64,000 nucleotides of DNA. Source: Halichondria panicea (taxonomy: Eukaryota > Porifera > Demospongiae > Suberitida > Halichondriidae). Made by a program: the position numbers and the translations under genes. The stretch covers positions 2,080,001 through 2,144,000 of the forward strand of contig NC_087389.1 in NCBI RefSeq assembly GCF_963675165.1, in the 5' to 3' direction. Under the pieces are notes generated by a model. That model was not told the origin of the DNA. It saw only the letters and a list, made by a program, of their open reading frames with translations, and did not search any database. Of the stretch, positions 11,501-22,152 are shown in pieces; the first letter of the stretch is position 1; each line of letters starts with the position of its first letter.

Positions 11501-12458
11501 CATACACGTCCTCAGCAAAATCTTTAACATTATCAATAATCAATGCTTCAATTGCCAAGCTCAACACAAAAGCCCAGAGTACAAGCCAGCCTGAAATGCC
11601 CTCGGCTGATACCAAAATGGAGCCAGAAACAGTGGCCCTTTTGCACACAGAGGAAGCTAACGTTCCCAAAATTGGCAGTGCTTCCTCCACCATAATTTTA
11701 TCCTCCAAAAAAGGATCAAAAGCATCGTTGAATGAAACTTTGGGCACTGAGAAAGTCAGCAGCATGCAGAAAACAGCCAGTTCTGCTCCCACCAAGAAAA
11801 GTTCATGTTCATCAGCAGCGTCTCTAAAAGAAACTATGACTGCCAGCGTCCCAAAAACTGCCATTGTTGCCTCCACCAAATCATCTACAAAAGCATCGCT
11901 AAATGAAACGGTGACCACTGAAAAGGTTAGCGTTCCAAGTGCTTCTATAGTGCAAAAGAAGAAGTCCACAGCGAGCATCGCACCACCATCAGAAGTGTCT
12001 GTGGAGTCTTACATGGAGCCACTCTCCTCCAAGGTAGGTATTGTACATAATTATACATTTTAGCTAATACATTTATTTTAAAGAACAAGAAGACACTAAA
12101 AGAAGCTCCAGTAACTATTAAATCTCCAACTGAAAGCATGAAATCATTGAGGCCACTCAGATTATCTCTTTCTTTGAAATCCCTTTTAGATCTACTGCCG
12201 TCTAAATTGGTGAGTTGCTAATTGCATGCTCTATATAGGTTATAACCTATATATAGTATAGGTTGGGCAATATTTTACCGTGCAATCACACCGATGCATC
12301 AGTTCTCTTCACAGTTTGCCAAAACGTCAAGGAGTGGTTCTAGAAGCAACAACGATGTAACAAAATATTTGCTTTTGGTGAGTTTAAACGAAAAATATTT
12401 TCAATTTCTTTGAATTTTTTCTATACAGGGTTCAACGTCTTCGATTCACTCAAGCTAG
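8587..12458 (+). CDS. Disordered/coiled-coil protein with ERICH3-like N-terminal motif
   Basis: Start ATG at 8587 (MSTTLPRIPKLQPDLVAATP), stop TAG 12456-12458. Main exons: 8587-8683, 8779-9210, 9300-9749, about 9802-9940, 9997-10112, 10177-11290, about 11360-11407, 11456-12033, then short ones near 12084-12210, 12316-12378 and 12429-12458; phases agree throughout. Near the N-terminus, YYNSLADKH followed by KKHLHTMGL and DGTVYP resembles the human ERICH3 start (YNSLMDKH ... RRHLLRSGL ... SGRI); ERICH3 is a cilium-associated protein. The middle (about 9600-10300) is charged and heptad-like (LENRELDNKLCEQMLRLEKD), a likely coiled coil. The C-terminal half is Ser/Thr/Lys-rich and disordered, with repeated ASLNET motifs at about 11730 and 11900. 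A polyadenylation signal AATAAA lies at 12598. The function is not known; a ciliary or cytoskeletal role is only an inference from the short motif. Confidence 0.75.
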
Positions 12459-12850
12459 AACCCCAACTGAATGTGCCTGAGTTTAGATTTTGAACTATGG
12501 GACTACTCTTTTGTAGCTATGATATACAGTCTCTCTAAGTTATTGTAACTGGAAGAAAATTTAACAGTACTGTAGAGTCAGTGCACAAAACTCAGTGAAT
12601 AAACTTCACAAAAAGAGGGTGGGGCTGTGTTGAGTAAATGTACCGTCACATGATCAGAGAGTACGTAATTATATAAAATTATGAACCCCTTGGCCACTTT
12701 TGCCTTCTAATTATCTCTAGTTTAATATTTGACTCTACTCCATGATCCAAGGGTAAGTAAGATATGTCACCTGTTACTAACTTAAATCGCATCTTCCTCT
12801 TTTACCATTAATTTTAATATGCTTTCCATTTTAGCTGATAATCTAGTATC
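12459..12850. other. 3' UTR and promoter gap before TTC7
   Basis: The stretch holds the 3' UTR of the upstream gene (AATAAA at 12598-12603) and then the TTC7 upstream region. A pyrimidine-rich run ending in TTTTAG just before 12836 could be the acceptor of a 5' UTR intron whose donor is near 12753 (GTAAGT). Confidence 0.5.
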
Positions 12851-15199
12851 ATGGCCAAGAAGTTCAAGTCTATCTCGTCACTACTCGATGAGCTCGACAA
12901 GCTCCTGTACGAATGTCGCTGGAAGGAGATCGAAGCAATTCTTAAAAAGACGAAAAAGAAAGTTACAATTCCCAATGCATTTAACTGTTTTCTTGGAGGA
13001 CTGGAACTCGTCGAGAATCACTTACTTGGACCAGAAGCACTTACTCAAGAACAGAACACAAGTGTCAGCTCTGTACATCCCGACACAGCTCTGCTAGAAG
13101 CTGAGTCTAAGCTGAAACAGTGTATAAGCCTCTGCCAACCAGGCCACGATGCCTCCCTCCAGCAACTAGCCAAGATCAAACTGGGGCAACTGCTCTGTCT
13201 TAGAGGTGACTATGAAGAGGCTCTGGTTGCCCTGTTACAAGAGGTTCAAAATACAGTCGATTTGTCGCTGCTTCACAACTGCAAAGTACTACTCGAAGGC
13301 CACCTGTATGTTGCTCTGTGTAAAGAAGAAATAGCGAAAGGAAATGCTGATCAATACACGATCCTCCAAGCAATCAGTGCTTACGAAGAAGCTGTTCGCA
13401 TCTCTCTCAATTTGATGCTCAAAGCCAAATCTGTCACCGGTGTTACCATTCTTCACCACCCTGCTGCCCTGAAGGCACTCTCTGTGTCCATAGAACGAGC
13501 CCCTCTCCTTGCCATGCAGATGAATGCACGAAACCGAGCTATTGACATTTACCGACAAGTCTTGCAGTTCACAGACGAATCTCTCGAGGACATCCGACTC
13601 CTGTGTGCCACCAGCCTCGCCTCACTGCTCGTATTCCACACATCTCCGTCTTCTTTTGTTGCTCCGACTGTCAGCTCTCACACATCCTCCTTCACACCCT
13701 CAAACCACCAAGAAGAGATGATGCTTGTCTCGTTTCTTGCCAAATCACTGACAGATTCGTGGACAGTACGCAAGATCGATCCTATTCCAACTCCGTCCGT
13801 TATCTTCGACCTCGTCCTACTAGCCCTTCATGATGTGAAACTCCACGGGAATTTAATTCAGGTCATGGAAGACGGAATGCGATTTGCCTGTGATATGCCC
13901 CATCTATGGCTTCAATTTGCCCTCACTTTGGTTTCCTGTGGTCAGGACATGCAAGCAATGGCCGTCTTCCATGAATGTATTAGTCTATCTCCGAGTGACC
14001 CCCTGGTGCTTTGTACAGCTGCCAAATTTGCGGTGGAAAAAGCCGACAACCCTCAACTGGGTATAAAATGGGCAAGTCAAGCTAAAGAAGTTGCAAGTGG
14101 TCATTTTCTCGAGCCAAGGAGCGAATTTCTTCTGGGACAAGGCTACACTGCTCTTTCTGACAGGGAATTATCGTCAAGAAAACGTGGGGAACTACACAAG
14201 CAGAGTTTGGTGCATTTGAAACGTGCATGTGAACTGGATTCACAGAATGTCGATTTTTCGTTTCACCTTGCCTTAGGATTGGCCGAATCTAGAGATCTTG
14301 CATCTGCAAATACTGAGCTCCATCGGTCGTTGAAACTGAACACGGGTCATACTAGTTGTCTACACCTCCTGGCTCTGATACTCTCTGCTCAGAAGAAGTT
14401 TGTGGAAGCTCTCAAGGTGTGTGATTTTGCTCTGCAGAAACAACCTGAGAATTTCGGACTCCTTGAATGTAAGACCAAACTAGAAATGATTGCCGTCAAC
14501 ACTCACCAAGCTCTCAAAACTTGCAAGCATGCTCTTCAGATATGGCAAAAACTGTTCTCCCAAGACACGTCAGGACTGATTGGAATAGTGACTCAAGACC
14601 AGCACTCGCTTTTCGAAACACCCCTTGCCCCTTTCGAAAGAACCTCTCCCAACGATTATAACCCTGACCTTGCCTCCGATGCTGGCTCGTCTCACTTCAG
14701 TACAGTGGACACTCCTATCAACCAACAAAACTTATTGCAAGCAAGAATCTGGTGTACAATAGCTGAGGTGTATGTAAGTGCGGGCAAGATCAAAGACGCC
14801 TCATCTTGTGTACGAGAAGCCCAGTATCTGGCCCCTCATTTATCGTCGGTTTTGGTAACTCACGGTCGAATTCTTGAAATTGAAAAACAGCCACAGCAGT
14901 CACTAGACCAGTACCGCAATGCTCTCTCTCTTCAACCTAACAACTCGATAACTCTCACTCTAATCGGTCAACTGTTACATCACCTAGGAGACCATGCCGA
15001 AGCTGAAAAGTACCTTCGAGAAGCCACTACAATTGATCAACTCAATCACGAGGCCTGGTATTGGCTTGGAAAAGTATTTGCCACTCAAAAGGAAAGTGAC
15101 AAGAGTGCGAACTGTTTTAAGACTGCTCTCGAGTTTGAGAACACTTCACCAATCCAACCATTTTCTGCTGTACTATCTTCTTTTGTGCCTGCTACGTAG
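12851..15199 (+). CDS. TTC7: Tetratricopeptide repeat protein 7, intronless
   Basis: TTC7 is the scaffold that, with EFR3 and FAM126/hyccin, brings PI4-kinase III-alpha to the plasma membrane (family knowledge). A single 782-codon frame starts ATG GCC AAG at 12851. The N-terminus LDKLLYECRWKEIEAILKK matches the vertebrate ETEIERCRSECQWERIPELV pattern. Conserved landmarks follow in order: LHLLALILSAQKKFVEALKV, AEVYVSAGKIKDASSCVREA, LLHHLGDHAEAEKYLREAT and a C-terminus ending SPIQPFSAVLSSFVPAT, like the vertebrate ASSPAVPFTIIPRVL. TPR helices fill about residues 340-770. The length is slightly below the vertebrate 840-860. Unlike vertebrate TTC7 genes, which have many introns, this copy has none. 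No disrupted codons are seen, so it looks functional. Confidence 0.92.
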   Translation: MAKKFKSISSLLDELDKLLYECRWKEIEAILKKTKKKVTIPNAFNCFLGGLELVENHLLGPEALTQEQNTSVSSVHPDTALLEAESKLKQCISLCQPGHDASLQQLAKIKLGQLLCLRGDYEEALVALLQEVQNTVDLSLLHNCKVLLEGHLYVALCKEEIAKGNADQYTILQAISAYEEAVRISLNLMLKAKSVTGVTILHHPAALKALSVSIERAPLLAMQMNARNRAIDIYRQVLQFTDESLEDIRLLCATSLASLLVFHTSPSSFVAPTVSSHTSSFTPSNHQEEMMLVSFLAKSLTDSWTVRKIDPIPTPSVIFDLVLLALHDVKLHGNLIQVMEDGMRFACDMPHLWLQFALTLVSCGQDMQAMAVFHECISLSPSDPLVLCTAAKFAVEKADNPQLGIKWASQAKEVASGHFLEPRSEFLLGQGYTALSDRELSSRKRGELHKQSLVHLKRACELDSQNVDFSFHLALGLAESRDLASANTELHRSLKLNTGHTSCLHLLALILSAQKKFVEALKVCDFALQKQPENFGLLECKTKLEMIAVNTHQALKTCKHALQIWQKLFSQDTSGLIGIVTQDQHSLFETPLAPFERTSPNDYNPDLASDAGSSHFSTVDTPINQQNLLQARIWCTIAEVYVSAGKIKDASSCVREAQYLAPHLSSVLVTHGRILEIEKQPQQSLDQYRNALSLQPNNSITLTLIGQLLHHLGDHAEAEKYLREATTIDQLNHEAWYWLGKVFATQKESDKSANCFKTALEFENTSPIQPFSAVLSSFVPAT

Positions 15200-15502
15200 T
15201 GTTAACATTGTGTGACTAGTAAAGACTCTCTATAGGTTTTTTTGTAGATTGTGCAGGTAAAATTAATGTGAATATTTATTGGACCATTATTTAAATGTGT
15301 GGCAAAATCGTGTTTGTGGTAAAAATCGTTAATGAATTTGTGATATCAATGTGGTGGGAAGCCTTTACCCATAATAATTATCAGAAGCATAGTTATGAGG
15401 AAGTTATTACTATTTCATGTTGAAAGGAATAATGACAGTCAGGGGTAATATATTAATAGTGATGATCTAGCTATAATAACATACACAGTAGTTTCTTCCC
15501 TG
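15200..15502. other. Convergent 3' gap, TTC7 / astacin
   Basis: This is AT-rich 3' flanking sequence of two convergent genes. No coding potential or clear repeat was seen. Confidence 0.5.
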
Positions 15503-18500
15503 CTAAACACCTAATGCCATACAGCACATGATCTCCTCAACACATTTGCTGTCTTCGCTGCACTTCTTGTACATCCCCGTCACATGATAACCTTCCAGGT
15601 TGCACCTGTGCAAACCAGTATCCATAGCGGTTGTTCCATAGTCCTTGTAACAGTGCTCATAAACAACAGAGCTCAAGGGAGGCTTGCAGCACTTTACTTT
15701 CCAGATGTAATGTCCTAGCGTGTAAGGTCGTATTGTGATGAGGAAACTCTTTAAGAACATGCCCCGAGGACAAGAAAACCATCCCTCACTGATCAACGTA
15801 TCTTGCCAGTTCCACCACTCGATTTCAACACAATCTTCTTTAAGAATGGCTGGGGGACTGTCAGTGTGACCTGTGAAAATAGAGCCGGAAGGACAGCAAT
15901 TGATTCCTGTGAGAACTGCAGTTGCGCCATTTCCTGAGATTTGGTTTGTGTGGTAGAAGCCAGAAGCGTAGTAGCCTAGTTCTTCACAGCCTATCCAGTC
16001 AACGTAGAAGAAACGAAGTCCTGTCGACCCACTCATGTCCTTGTTGTAGCAGGTTGGTAGATTGTGCGACTCGGTAGTATTTATTGAGCATACGGACGGA
16101 CCAAGTTGTAAGCAAGTGTCATTATAGTATACCGAGTTCCATGTATCTGCTCCTTCAGTATGCTCACAGTAATCGAGTAAAGCCATTGTGGAATAGTTGG
16201 AGAGCTTGGGGTGTTCGAAAATAATTGGAAAGTTATACTTTTTCTTCTGTGTAGTCGAAACGGTTGTGTGTTCATCGGTCATGAACTGTTTGAGTTCGTC
16301 AGCCAGCTCCACCATAGAGTCTTCTTCATCCTTTTCTCTGTCATCTACGCCTCGTTTATTTCTCTGTTCACTATCGTGGACAGTCTTAACACACTTTCCT
16401 AGACTAGGGTTCTCCAAAAAATCATCAGCACATACCCAATGCTGTCGACCGTATCCAGAGCGGCAATGCATAAGCACCAATAAATCTGTTTCAAAAAAGT
16501 TCATAGGGACATTTAGGGCTTCTAGAGCTGTTAGACATAAGAATGTTCCAAGATGAAGAAGAGAGCCATCTCTTGTCCATTGCCAGAACTGATCTCGGCT
16601 TTCTGGCCAGCATTCAGTGAGCGATACATAGTAGAACCCAGTGTAGTCGTGCTGGTCCATTATGGGAGCGGTCCAATCGGTGGTTCTGTTTGAGACATCG
16701 AGGCAAGTATGGGTTTGTGAGTTCAGTATTAGAAATGAGTCTTTAGGTATCGCATTTGTGAAATTCACATTCTCACCCTCAATACTTCTGGTCACTGCAA
16801 ATGGGAAGAGGAATTATGTACATGGACTACTAGCTACTACCAGGAGCTACTACTGAATCACCTACTAAAATAATGTACATACCGTATAACCAACATTTTT
16901 GCGAGGTGCAACATTTTGCGTTATTCGAGGGCAGGGCAGTAAACGCGAAAAATAAAACTGGGAGAAACTCGTATGCACAGTATTTCACAGCAGAGCTCTT
17001 GGTGGGTGTGTTTTCCTGGCATTTAAACGCGCATATCACAACCGCGAAAAGTTATTTTCTTTTGAGGGCTCTCGAGCCAAATAGGGAAAATTTGCACCTG
17101 CAAAAATGTTCCTACTATACTGTAATCATTAATGTAAATTGGATGGAGCAAAGATACATGTAAGACACTGTTGTATCTGTGCAACGGACGGAATGTGCAT
17201 GCTTGTAAGTATAGGTTACATGTAAGTACATGCAAGTACCTTCACAGTTGTACAGGAGGTTGGTGAGTTTAATGTCCAGTGGACTGAGGCTCTTCCTTTG
17301 TCCCATCACCTTTACATTAGGATTCAAAGCAACAATCGTCAGCTCATCGTTTCTTGAAAAAGCCTATAGAATAATATGATTTCATTATTAAATTTTTATC
17401 GTTTTAACTACTGTAGTTAGGATTGACAGAGCGTCAGGAAAATGTTTAGCAATGTTAGTTTTTAAGCCCGTAATGCAATAATTACATGTATGAACAAACA
17501 AGAAGTTGAACACGTACATTTTCTGGATAATGCATGATACTTTCGTAGTCGTAGGGTAGTGAGAAACTCTTCACTTCTGATCGGCTGTACTTGTAGAAGC
17601 TCTCGTACGCATCAGGCTCGATATTATGCCACAAGATTCTAATGTATTGATCGCGGTCTGGTCGAGACTGTTCATGCCAGTGTCCAATTGCATGGCCCAA
17701 CTCGTGATTCACCACCCCGTCCAGCTTGCAGTAAGACCTCACCCCTCTGCCCAGAGACAGCAACTGCATTCCTCCCTGCATGCCCACGTACGACCAACAG
17801 CTAAAAGAAAAGAGAAGGAAGGTCCCAACAAAAAACAACAAAAACAATGTCCTACTATCATAAAAATGAAAGACGGATTCAAACCAGTGATCTCCTGTTT
17901 TTAATTGACAGATGCCTTAGCCAACTAAGCTGCAAGACCACACATGCATAACGTCAAACACGATAAATCATTGTGTTAGGCGACACAAACAAAATCACCT
18001 GCTTCTCAGGCCTCTTCTTCAAAATTTGATCTGGCGTAAAGCTGACATCATAGTGCATAAAAAAACGTCAAGGTTGTTATGTTTATTGTTTTACTTTATA
18101 AAAAGGAGCAAGCGCAGGGTCAAAAAACTTGGCCTTATCCACCAAGGGAAGCAAATTAAGCATAGACTAATTTCCTCACCCATCACGTTCAGCAAACTGA
18201 ATGTAGTCGATGTCATTTTCCCCTCTGGGAACAAACTGGAGACAGGTGTGTTGCATCCAGTGATCCATCCCTTTCAATGCTGCCATTCTTCCAGCAGAAC
18301 CTGAAAATTATTATAAATGTAGTGATTTGCAAGGGCCAAGACCAGTGGGTCAACCCTAGCTCGCAGTGTTCATGCTAAAAAATCCACGCTATCATCTGTA
18401 TTTGAGAACTCACTGACTGATGATTCAAAAACGTATGGGATACGTCCCTCAGGCCAAAGATAGTCGCTGTTCACTCCAGCTGTTTTACGCTCTCTATGCA

Positions 18501-18933
18501 GCATCCCCTCCTCAGAGTTGTGTTCAGGTTCAACCAGCCCGTTGCTCTCTAGCACAGTCTTCACAGTGCGACTGTTTTTGACTATGTCCATCTCAAACAG
18601 CCAGCTGTACAGTTCAGGAGATAACTCTGCAGAAAGGGAGGGGGATTGGATGCATGCATGCCTCCGTTTAGATTTTCAGGCACTCGTTAGAGACTTACGT
18701 TCGTAAGTGTGGTAGATGAGGTCCCCTGCAGTGAGCAGCTCCGGGTCAATGGTAGCAGACCTCTTGCGATCTTCTTCAGTCTCTTGAGTAAACACATCAT
18801 CAATGGCATGCCCATCTCTAGGGAGAAAGTTATCTTCTCCAGGTTGCTGAGCCTTGACAGGGAAAGCTGCTACTGTGGACAGCTGAATGATTATGATTAT
18901 GGATAGAGTGCAAATGCACAAAGGAGCCTTCAT
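15503..18933 (-). CDS. Secreted astacin metalloprotease with ricin-type beta-trefoil segment
   Basis: The gene encodes a zinc endopeptidase of the astacin family. Exon 1 (about 18702-18933) carries a signal peptide with the run IIIIIQL and a propeptide. Exon 2 (about 18410-18630) ends the propeptide and begins the protease (LWPEGRIPYVFE). Exon 3 (near 18180-18301) reads MDHWMQHTCLQFVPRGEND. Exon 4 (about 17519-17801) has the zinc site HELGHAIGHWHEQSRPDRD and the Met-turn SIMHY. Exon 5 (17239-17364) closes the domain at LLYNCE. The large last exon (15503-16795) adds a beta-trefoil lectin-like part with DQFWQWTRDGSLLHLG and a later QHW, then a basic KR site in QRNKRGVDD, and a C-terminal Cys-rich region of no recognised family. 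All phases match, including the YNC-E/V-TRSIEGEN join, so this is one gene rather than two. The substrate is unknown; extracellular matrix or glycoconjugates are plausible. Confidence 0.88.
16880..17124. repeat. MITE of the TACCGTATA family in an astacin intron
   Basis: The element begins TACCGTATAACCAACATTTT and ends with the inverted counterpart AAAATGTTCCTACTATACTGTA. Internal TTTTGCGAGGTGC and GCACCTGCAAAA also pair. It is about 245 bp, without coding content, and belongs to the window-wide family described in the findings. Confidence 0.75.
17872..17939 (-). repeat. tRNA-like sequence, probable SINE head
   Basis: Read on the minus strand it starts GGTCTTGCAGCTTAGTTGGC, has a box-A-like AGCTTAGTTGGCTAAGGC, a short anticodon-arm-like CTGT...ACAG pair, and a box-B-like GGTTTGAATCC. 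The acceptor ends do not pair well and a T-rich run follows at lower coordinates, which fits a decayed tRNA-derived SINE or tRNA pseudogene inside an astacin intron better than a working tRNA gene. Confidence 0.5.
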
Positions 18934-19278
18934 TTCTTCTGAGAGTCACACTACTATACAGAAGCAAAAACAGAGACTGAAAGTGCCAGTGTTTGATATG
19001 TTACTATATGAAGCAGTGAGAAGGAAATGTTACCAATGCATGCATCACGTACTAAAGCCATATTGTTTTACCAGTATAGTATCTAAAAAGAAAAGTGTAA
19101 CTAGCGCATCATAACTACTATTGGTACGTTGAACCCCAACAAGGGTGTCGTAGCATGTGAAAATAAAAACATAAGTACAGCAATGCTGAATGGTAGAAAT
19201 ACAACACACAATAACACAAAATACCTACCTGTTGGCACAAATCATTTGAAGTGTCATAAAAAACAGTAAATAATTAGT
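18934..19278. other. Gap between astacin start and membrane-protein gene A
   Basis: This contains the astacin upstream region and the 3' flank of the next gene. No extra gene or repeat is evident. Confidence 0.45.
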
Positions 19279-21765
19279 TCAGTTCATGTTCTCTATTCTT
19301 GCAGCATGGTGGGGGCACTGGAAGGGGAGATATGAAATTGATGATATGTAGTGATTCAATAGCCTTGGAAGACTCAAAATGGCAGCAAACTTTTAAGAAT
19401 TTTGTAAGTCGTTGCTCTATAAAAGTGAAGAAACACTTTTTTGTGATTAGACAATCAAGTCACAGGCACTGAATGTTAGTTGGCAGTGAGGCTTACATTT
19501 TGAAAAAAATCACATGTAGACGCTGTTACACAACAAAACTCACATCTTGTCTTTAGTCCTTTGCCAAAGTTTCTCGTGGAGATCATCATGAGTATATATG
19601 TGGACATGACACACAGTAGTCCACAAGCACCTGTACAGGATAATGTCTCATTGTTGTCTTACAACTTTTGTAGAATAGTAACAATGAGATATGCATGTGA
19701 ACACTTGTAACAAGTTCCCAAATCACGACAACTGTACTTACACAAAACTAGTATTAACGAAGCATCAATAATGAAATAGGCCACGTCTGGTGGGTTGCCA
19801 TTGAGGTAGTACTCTGTGTACTCTTTCTCGTACTGCTTCCACTGAACTGCCACCTGAAATTAAGCAGAACAAAATTAATATAATAGCAAGGGGGTAGTGA
19901 ATAAACACAGGCCTGCTTACATTGGCGATCTTGTAAACATAGAAGCCCATGCCTGGTGTGACCAAGAAGAACCACGCAACAGAGAGAGGCATCAACTCCC
20001 ACACCACCTGAGAAGTGAAATCGTGAACTCATGATCTGAAAAGCTTGTAACAGTTAGACTTACGGTGACCCATCCCAGGTAGGACACTACCATCATATAA
20101 ACCAGCAGTATTGGTACTCCCACCTTCTCCCATAGAGTAATAAATTGGCCAGCTTTGGCCCAAGAGAGGACCAAAACATTTACCTATAATTATGAAGAAA
20201 TAAAACTCTGTTTTTTAATTAGTGATGAAGTCACCAAGATTTGTAGGTTGAATCGCTGAATGATAATCAATAACGAGCGAGAGTGGTACGCCCCTGAAGA
20301 GATTTTAAAGTGTAGGCATTGAAAGCAATTAAGTATAACTGTAGCACTCATGAATATTTTTGAGATAGCATGCTATACAATTTCAAAGCTACACACCGCT
20401 CACTTGTGAGTGACTGGTTGCTGCCTATGGTGTTGAGCACTAGATAACCCATCCTGTACTGCACCACAAATGCCAGTACAATGTTCTGAGGGCCCAATAC
20501 AATCACCAGTACTAAACGAACCTTCGCATGGGGAAAGAATATGTAGATACAGCTAAATTGAAGGTGACACACAACGACTTGATGGTTCAAAAGCTAGCTG
20601 GATGCACTTGATGGTCTTTGCATATAAGGAAACTATAATTCAACATTACAGCACTCACAAGTCTGTAGATGTCCCCTTGGTTACCCTCCAGTGAATAATC
20701 CACGATCACATAGACCATTATAATGAAGATGCCCACTGCAAACCCTATCATCTCAAACGGCCGCTCACGAAGGATGCCATCATAGCAATAAACTGCTGAG
20801 AAACCTGTAACACATCGTGGCTGTTAAAATTGATGGGAGAAACCTGAAATAGCACATTGTTGATAATCGGGAGAAACCTGAAATAGCACATTGTTGATAA
20901 TCTTCAGTATCCATAGGATAATATCAGGGGCGTAGGCAGAAATTTCAAGAAGGGAGTCTTAGCTAGACTGTTAAAACGGACAGGAGCACACTCCTTAGTC
21001 ATACAAAGTTGCCAATAGTGATAAGCACACCTCTAGGCAATCAGATGTGGGGCTAAATATTTTTATAAGCTAACAGTTCCCCCTCCAAATTCACAAGTAT
21101 GCACGCTTACCAATGTTTACAAGCAACAGGATTGCAAAAATATAGTTGTTGAGACAGGTCCAGATATTACAGTCACTCGCAGTATCATTATTCCCTACAC
21201 TGTCAGTCCACCCATACTCCCCCGGCACTCCAATTGGTTGAAAACTGCCAAGGTACGTCACTCCACTGTCACTCGAGTCTGTGAAGTTGTAGAATGAGTT
21301 GTGGACACTGACGAGCCTCTCTATAGAGATACCCAGGAGACCAAGGAGTGTGACTGTTGCCATGATGATAAACACCCATTCCACCCATCGGAGTCTCTTC
21401 ACATTGCGAACCTGTGACCGCGTGTACGTGTACGTGTATGTAGTGTGCATAATTTATATAGATCTATTATTAGACACATAAACTCTTGTTAATAGACATT
21501 ATAGAATGTGTACGTGTGTGGTTCTTTGTGTATAAGATTTCAAGATTTCAAGGTTTCAAGGTGAAATCTATATCTAGTACATGTAGAGTCCTTTGATCCC
21601 TCAGTAACATGAGCAAGGTGCTCAGCTCACCTCTAGCTCTCCAAACACAGTTTTCTTGGCTAGTGTATGGCTTCTCTCCTCCTCTTCCGTGTTTATTAAG
21701 CCCCTGAAATTATCCTGAACACTATGGGCTAATAGTGAAGTGGTCTCCCTTTCCCTGGTCACCAT
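19279..21765 (-). CDS. Multipass membrane protein, tandem paralogue A
   Basis: I do not recognise the family. Ten exons are supported by phase and by match to paralogue B. They are: 21631-21765 (start MVTRERETTS), 21111-21411 (RWVEWVFIIMATVTLLGLLG and a second helix NNYIFAILLLVNIG), 20659 to about 20805 (YCYDGILRERPFEMIGF), 20396-20520 (VRLVLVIVLGPQNIV, YRMGYLVLNTIGSN), a 20-codon exon near 20245-20305 (RAYHSRS), about 20064-20180 (LWEKVGVPILLVYMMV), about 19920-20007, about 19742-19855 (YYLNGNPPDVAYFIIDAS), near 19545-19630 (NFGKGLK), and a tentative last exon near 19279-19395 (stop TGA). The protein is about 420 residues with roughly seven hydrophobic helices and a soluble acidic N-terminus. 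The glycosylated loop between helices 1 and 2 varies most. The last exon is the least certain. Confidence 0.72.
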
Positions 21766-22152
21766 TGCAACAATTCTCTTGCAGCTAGCTAGCTAGCTAC
21801 GTACGTACGTACGTACATGTATGTACATTATTACTATAAGCGGCCTGGATTCGAAGCTAACTTCCAACAATTAATTAACCAGGTTATCTTTTTGAGGCAC
21901 TCAATTTTCGCAGATTGCCCAAACCATGTACCCAGGAGCACATTACAGAATGTAATGGCTCCTGCCCAAACCCAGGAGCAGATTACAGAGTCTGTAATCT
22001 GATTCTCCTGCCCAAACTCAAACCAAAAATGACCACACCCCTACAGTAGAGAGGTTTCAACACCAGACGTAATACATGTATAAACCGATTTTCGAGGCAC
22101 TAAATTTCGTGTTTTATAATTATAGATTTAGACAAAAAGTCAAGCACAAGAG
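21766..22152. other. Gap between the paralogues: microsatellites and small palindromes
   Basis: Runs of (GCTA) and (CGTA) occupy 21784-21830. At 21840 there is a single end of the GGCCTGGATTCGAAGC repeat. Between about 21905 and 22015 a unit 'CCCAAACC-CAGGAGCA-ATTACAGA' is duplicated, and the second copy contains the exact palindrome CAGATTACAGAGTCTGTAATCTG. Confidence 0.6.
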
